The notes under the pieces: model-generated
The model's database searches: none
The model's input: the letters and a program-made list of their open reading frames with translations, nothing else
What the model was told of the DNA's origin: nothing
Assembly: GCA_017557715.1 (NCBI GenBank)
Contig: JAFYYE010000022.1
Location: 1-19,542 of the forward strand
DNA length: 19,542 bases
Reading direction: 5' to 3'
Source of the DNA: Pseudobutyrivibrio sp.
GTDB lineage: Bacteria > Bacillota > Clostridia > Lachnospirales > Lachnospiraceae
Shown: piece by piece, positions 15,205-19,542 of the stretch
Layout: the number at the start of each line of letters is the position of its first letter
Position numbering within the stretch: the first letter of the stretch is position 1
Made by a program: the position numbers and the translations under genes

Positions 15205-18200
15205 TTATATCTTTGCTACGTCAACAAGTGTGTACTCTGTTGTGGCACTCTCAAGTGATGTTGCAAGAGCAACTGCGGTATCCATCGCTGTGATACAGTT
15301 GATACCGGTCTCGATAGCATTTCTTCTGATGAGGAAGCCATCTCTTGTCTTGTCACCATGTCCCTGAGTAGGTGTATCGATAACAAGGTCAATCTTATGT
15401 CCAAGGATAAGGTCCATTACGTTTGGAGATTCCTGAGTAATCTTGTTTACCCAGCGAGCCTCAACGCCACCCTCCTGCAAGTACTTTGCGGTAGAACGTG
15501 TAGCATAGATTGTGTAACCAAGCTTCTCAAATCTCTTTGCAACCTCAAGTGCCTCTGGCTTGTCGGCATCCTTAACTGTGATAATCATCTGCTTGTGCTT
15601 TGGAAGAACAACTCCTGCTCCAAGGAATGCCTTATAAAGAGCCTCCTCGAAGGTCTTTGCAATACCTAAGCACTCACCAGTAGACTTCATCTCAGGTCCA
15701 AGGGAAATCTCGGCACCGCGAAGCTTCTCGAAGGAGAATACTGGCATCTTGATGGCGATGTAATCTGCCTCTGGCTGTAAGCCTGGCTTATATCCCATAT
15801 CAGTAATCTTGTGACCAAGAATTGCCTTTGCTGCAAGGTCAACGATTGGAATACCTGTAACCTTACTTATGTATGGTACAGTACGAGAGCTTCGAGGGTT
15901 TACCTCGATTACATAAACCTCTCCGTCCATTGCGATGAACTGGATATTAATCATACCAAGTACGTGAAGTGCCTTTGCAAGTCGCTCTGTGTAATCTACA
16001 ATCTTATCCTTAATATCCTGGCTGATTGTATGAGCAGGATATACCGAAATACTATCACCTGAGTGGATACCAGTACGCTCGATATGCTCCATAATACCAG
16101 GGATTAAGATGTTCTCACCATCACAGATAGCATCAACCTCAATCTCCTTACCCTGTAAGTACTTATCTACAAGGATTGGATGATCCTGAGCAATCTGATT
16201 GATGATATCCATGAACTTCTCGATTTCTTCATCGTTGAAGGCAATCTGCATCCCCTGACCACCAAGTACGTATGAAGGACGAACAAGAACTGGGTAGCCA
16301 AGTCTGTTTGCAACTTCCTTTGCTTCCTCAGCCGTAAATACTGTACCACCGGCTGCTCTTGGAATTTGTGTTTTTTCAAGAATCTCATCAAAGAGCTCTC
16401 TATCCTCTGCTGCATCAACATCTTCTGCCTTTGTACCAAGAATTGGCACACCGATTTTCATAAGGTGCTCTGTAAGCTTGATAGCTGTCTGTCCACCGAA
16501 CTGTACAATAGCTCCGTCTGGCTTCTCAAGATTTACGATTGACTCTACATCCTCGTTTGTAAGAGGCTCGAAGTAAAGCTTATCAGCAATATCAAAGTCT
16601 GTAGAAACTGTCTCTGGGTTGTTGTTTACGATAACTGTCTCCCAGCCTTCCTTGGCAAATGCCCAGGTAGCATGAACTGAACAGTAGTCGAACTCAACAC
16701 CCTGACCGATACGGATAGGACCAGAACCAAGTACAAGAACCTTCTTGCGACCTGTAGTCTGAACAGCCTCGTTCTCACTACCGTATACACTGTAGTAGTA
16801 AGGGGTCATGGCATCAAACTCTGCTGCGCAAGTATCAACCATTTTATATGCAGCAACGATGCCGTTATCGTAACGCATCTTGCGAACTTCTTCCTCAGTC
16901 ATCTTTCCGTTCAAATCCGCAATTACGTTATCTGGGAACTCAATTCTCTTTGCTTCCTTAAGAAGCTCAACTGTAAGTTCCTCTGAAGCAAGTCTCTGCT
17001 CCATCTCAACGAGAATCTTAATCTTATCTATAAACCAAACATCAATCTTGGTGATTTCATGAATCTTTTCATAGCTAACGCCACGGCGAAGTGCCTCTGC
17101 AATGCAGTAGATTCTTCTATCGTCTACAACTGTAAGTGCCTCTGCAAGCTCCTCATCTGTCATGTCGCAGAAATCGTAGCTCATAAGAGAATCCACATGC
17201 TGCTCCAGTGAACGGATAGCCTTCATAAGGGCTCCCTCGAAGTTGTTGCAGATACTCATAACCTCACCAGTAGCCTTCATCTGAGTTGTAAGCTTTCTGG
17301 TAGCAGTGATGAATTTATCAAATGGAAGACGTGGAATTTTAACTACGCAGTAATCAAGCATTGGCTCAAATGATGCGAATGTCTTCTTTGTGATAGCGTT
17401 TGGAATCTCATCAAGTGTGTATCCAAGGGCAATCTTTGCTGCTACCTTTGCGATTGGGTAACCTGTTGCCTTTGAAGCAAGTGCTGATGAACGAGATACT
17501 CGAGGGTTTACCTCGATTACGCAGTACTCAAAGCTCTCTGGATGAAGAGCGTACTGAACGTTACATCCACCTGTGATGCCAAGCTCATCGATAATACGAA
17601 GTGCAGATGTACGAAGCATCTGATACTCCTTATCACCAAGTGTCTGTGAAGGAGCAACTACGATTGAATCACCTGTATGTACACCAACAGGGTCGATGTT
17701 TTCCATGTTACAAACTGTGATGCAGTTACCTGCTGCATCTCGCATTACCTCGTACTCGATTTCCTTCCAGCCAGCGATGCATCTTTCTACAAGTACCTCA
17801 TGTACACGTGAAAGACGAAGACCGTTTGTAAGAATCTCAACAAGCTCTGCCTGATTGTGAGCGATACCACCGCCTGAACCACCAAGTGTGTAAGCAGGTC
17901 TTAAAACTACCGGATAACCGATAGTATTTGTAAACTTGATACCATCCTCTACTGTGTTAACAACAAGTGATGCTGCCACTGGCTCTCCAAGCTTTTCCAT
18001 TGTATCCTTGAAGGCCTGTCTGTCCTCAGCTCTGAAGATTGTCTCTGCTGTTGTACCGATAAGCTTCACTCCCTGCTCCTCAAGGAATCCACTTTCAGCA
18101 AGCTCCATACCAAGGTTAAGTCCAGCCTGTCCACCAAGTGTTGGAAGAAGTGAATCTGGCTTCTCCTTGATAATAATCTGCTTTAATACATCAACAGTAA

Positions 18201-18405
18201 GAGGCTCAATATAAACCTGATCTGCAATTTCCTTATCTGTCATGATGGTAGCTGGGTTTGAATTTACCAAGCATACCTCCATGCCCTCTTCCTTAAGTGA
18301 ACGGCAAGCCTGAGTTCCAGCATAGTCAAACTCCGCTGCCTGTCCGATGACGATAGGACCCGAGCCAATCACCATTACTTTCTTAATGTCACTTCTCTTT
18401 GGCAT
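15205..18405 (-). CDS. carB: Carbamoyl phosphate synthetase, large subunit
   Basis: 1066 residues, the normal full length. With CarA it makes carbamoyl phosphate from glutamine, bicarbonate and two ATP for pyrimidine and arginine synthesis. Both ATP-grasp halves are intact. The first has GSGPIVIGQAAEFDYAG (13-29), RPAYTLGGSGGG and EVNPRVSRSSALASKATGYP. The second has GSGPIRIGQGVEFDYCS (about 562-578), RPSYVLGGQGM and EVNPRSSRTVPYISKVTGIP. The oligomerisation linker lies between them. The C-terminal MGS-like allosteric domain begins near 940, contains TIYATRSTAKYLQEGG and IDTPTQGHGDKTRDG, and would bind effectors such as UMP. The ATG shares its A with the carA stop codon (TAATG), so the subunits are translationally coupled. 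No anomaly is seen. Confidence 0.98.
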   Translation of the reverse strand: MPKRSDIKKVMVIGSGPIVIGQAAEFDYAGTQACRSLKEEGMEVCLVNSNPATIMTDKEIADQVYIEPLTVDVLKQIIIKEKPDSLLPTLGGQAGLNLGMELAESGFLEEQGVKLIGTTAETIFRAEDRQAFKDTMEKLGEPVAASLVVNTVEDGIKFTNTIGYPVVLRPAYTLGGSGGGIAHNQAELVEILTNGLRLSRVHEVLVERCIAGWKEIEYEVMRDAAGNCITVCNMENIDPVGVHTGDSIVVAPSQTLGDKEYQMLRTSALRIIDELGITGGCNVQYALHPESFEYCVIEVNPRVSRSSALASKATGYPIAKVAAKIALGYTLDEIPNAITKKTFASFEPMLDYCVVKIPRLPFDKFITATRKLTTQMKATGEVMSICNNFEGALMKAIRSLEQHVDSLMSYDFCDMTDEELAEALTVVDDRRIYCIAEALRRGVSYEKIHEITKIDVWFIDKIKILVEMEQRLASEELTVELLKEAKRIEFPDNVIADLNGKMTEEEVRKMRYDNGIVAAYKMVDTCAAEFDAMTPYYYSVYGSENEAVQTTGRKKVLVLGSGPIRIGQGVEFDYCSVHATWAFAKEGWETVIVNNNPETVSTDFDIADKLYFEPLTNEDVESIVNLEKPDGAIVQFGGQTAIKLTEHLMKIGVPILGTKAEDVDAAEDRELFDEILEKTQIPRAAGGTVFTAEEAKEVANRLGYPVLVRPSYVLGGQGMQIAFNDEEIEKFMDIINQIAQDHPILVDKYLQGKEIEVDAICDGENILIPGIMEHIERTGIHSGDSISVYPAHTISQDIKDKIVDYTERLAKALHVLGMINIQFIAMDGEVYVIEVNPRSSRTVPYISKVTGIPIVDLAAKAILGHKITDMGYKPGLQPEADYIAIKMPVFSFEKLRGAEISLGPEMKSTGECLGIAKTFEEALYKAFLGAGVVLPKHKQMIITVKDADKPEALEVAKRFEKLGYTIYATRSTAKYLQEGGVEARWVNKITQESPNVMDLILGHKIDLVIDTPTQGHGDKTRDGFLIRRNAIETGINCITAMDTAVALATSLESATTEYTLVDVAKI

Positions 18406-19475
18406 TACTGCTCTCCTCCCATCATGTTAATAAATCTATCAAACAAGTATCCGCTGTCCTGTGGTCCTGGGCATGCCTCAGGATGGAACTGAACAGTGAA
18501 TATGTTCTTTCCAGTGTATTTAAGTCCTTCGTTGGTGCCATCATTTACATTTACGAAGGCTGGTGTGGCAACCTTTGGATCAAGCTTGTCCACATCTACC
18601 ACGTAGCCGTGATTTTGAGATGAAATATACACACGTCCTGTCTCTAGATCCTTTACAGGATGATTTCCTCCTCTGTGACCGTACTTCATCTTATGTGTAT
18701 CTGCACCTGTTGCAAGTGCCATAAGCTGATGTCCAAGGCAGATGGCAAAGATTGGAACATCGCTGTCATAAAGCTTTTTAATCTCATCTATAATAGGTCC
18801 GCAATCCTTTGGATCTCCAGGTCCGTTTGAAAGCATAATTCCGTCTGGATTAGATGAAAGGATTTTTTCTGCCTTTGTGTGGGCAGGGTAAATTGTAACC
18901 TCGCAGCCTCTGTCGTTAAGAGACTTTGCAATATTCTTCTTTGCGCCAAAATCTAAAAGTGCAACTCTCTTTCCTGCACCCTTTAACACTGAGCTTGTGT
19001 CACAGGTAACCTTTGTTACCACATCACCTGTAGCATAAGCTTCAAGTCTTGGCTTGATTTCCTCAAAATTGTAATTCTCATTTGTGGTAATCATTCCGTT
19101 CATTGTGCCCTTCTCTCGAAGAATCTTTGTAAGGGCTCTTGTATCGATACCAGCAATACCTGGGATATCATGCTTAACTAAGAAATCCTGAATGGTACCT
19201 TCGCAACGGAAGTTTGAAGGAATACGGCTGAGCTCTCTTACGATAAATCCATCTGTCCATGGTCTGCTGCTTTCCATATCTGGTGTAATTCCATAATTTC
19301 CAATCAATGGATAAGTCATGCAAACTGCCTGCCCCGCATAAGAAGGATCTGTGAGAACCTCAAGGTAGCCTGTCATTGAAGTATTAAATACTATTTCGCT
19401 GACAACTTCTCTTGTTGAACCGATGCTTGTTCCCTCAAAAACTGTACCATCTTCCAAAATTAAAAATGCTTTCAT
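18405..19475 (-). CDS. carA: Carbamoyl phosphate synthetase, small (glutaminase) subunit
   Basis: 356 residues, full length. It hydrolyses glutamine and channels ammonia to CarB. The N-terminal small-chain domain (about 1-140) shows FEGTSIGS, FNTSMTGYLEVLTDPSYAGQ and GIAGIDTRALTKILREKG. The class I glutamine amidotransferase domain (about 170-350) has the oxyanion segment LSNGPGDP (215-222), the nucleophile C246 in FAICLGHQ, and the catalytic pair H331 and E333 in VQFHPEACPGP. The start MKAFLILEDG has AAGGAG 4 bases upstream. It is the first gene of the carAB run, preceded by a strong hairpin (see 19507-19539). Whether carbamoyl phosphate here serves pyrimidines, arginine or both cannot be judged, because the upstream neighbour is outside the window. 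Confidence 0.98.
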   Translation of the reverse strand: MKAFLILEDGTVFEGTSIGSTREVVSEIVFNTSMTGYLEVLTDPSYAGQAVCMTYPLIGNYGITPDMESSRPWTDGFIVRELSRIPSNFRCEGTIQDFLVKHDIPGIAGIDTRALTKILREKGTMNGMITTNENYNFEEIKPRLEAYATGDVVTKVTCDTSSVLKGAGKRVALLDFGAKKNIAKSLNDRGCEVTIYPAHTKAEKILSSNPDGIMLSNGPGDPKDCGPIIDEIKKLYDSDVPIFAICLGHQLMALATGADTHKMKYGHRGGNHPVKDLETGRVYISSQNHGYVVDVDKLDPKVATPAFVNVNDGTNEGLKYTGKNIFTVQFHPEACPGPQDSGYLFDRFINMMGGEQ

Positions 19476-19506
19476 CTTGCTCCTTTTCTACCCTTTTTAT
19501 ATTTTG

Positions 19507-19539
19507 TAAAAATCCAAGGTAGAAAATACCTTGGATTTT
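19507..19539 (-). terminator. Hairpin terminator or attenuator upstream of carA
   Basis: A 13-bp stem (arms 19509-19521 and 19527-19539, loop of 5) reads on the minus strand AAAATCCAAGGTA, then loop, then TACCTTGGATTTT. A short T run follows, ending about 32 bases before the carA start. It may end an upstream gene outside the window or act as an attenuator in a carAB leader. No convincing promoter lies between it and carA; only an isolated TATAAA occurs at 19496-19501. Confidence 0.75.
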
Positions 19540-19542
19540 ACG

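Noticed and set aside
19476..19542. PyrR-binding attenuator before carA
   Set aside because: The stem is strong, but I cannot find the conserved PyrR anti-antiterminator sequence in the available bases; it is kept only as a hairpin of uncertain role.
1..19542. tRNA, rRNA, riboswitch, CRISPR or mobile element
   Set aside because: I looked for cloverleaf arms, direct-repeat arrays, transposase motifs and conserved riboswitch cores in the gaps and found none; in particular no cobalamin riboswitch is visible in the short gap ahead of cobI.

Overview
The window looks like an AT-rich (roughly 38-40% GC by eye) Firmicutes chromosome. Codon use, strong purine-rich ribosome binding sites, intrinsic terminators and the gene set fit Lachnospiraceae, with Butyrivibrio/Pseudobutyrivibrio-type plant-fibre degraders as the best guess. 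This placement is an inference, because no rRNA or tRNA gene is present to anchor it. Thirteen protein genes are supported. All but one lie on the minus strand, and coding is dense: no gene-free stretch exceeds about 145 bases. I see no CRISPR array, insertion sequence, phage gene or attachment site.

Reading in the minus direction from the right end, carA-carB (carbamoyl phosphate synthetase) is followed without a visible terminator by a membrane acyltransferase, a cobI/cbiL-type cobalamin methyltransferase and an unrecognised 163-residue protein. An intrinsic terminator then closes this possible five-gene run. lrgA-lrgB follow as a translationally coupled pair with their own terminator. Next come a histidine phosphatase and a GH27 glycosidase whose active-site sequence points to beta-L-arabinopyranosidase rather than alpha-galactosidase.

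The only plus-strand gene is an EamA/DMT permease at 8488-9351. It converges on the GH27 gene with overlapping stop codons, and its terminator appears to lie inside the GH27 coding sequence. Divergent from the permease is a SpoU/TrmH RNA methyltransferase followed 21 bases later by an 820-residue protein. That protein joins a much enlarged adenosine-deaminase-type domain to a C-terminal SLOG/DprA-like Rossmann domain, and is the most unusual gene in the window. A methyl-accepting chemotaxis protein and a nearly complete cytoplasmic GH115 alpha-glucuronidase, running off the left edge, finish the window.

Functionally, GH115 and GH27 suggest intracellular stripping of glucuronic acid and arabinopyranose from hemicellulose oligosaccharides, and the chemoreceptor would support foraging. 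carAB, cobI and the RNA methyltransferase are housekeeping. The deaminase fusion is the candidate for a poorly described nucleotide-centred activity, but its biological role cannot be settled from sequence alone.
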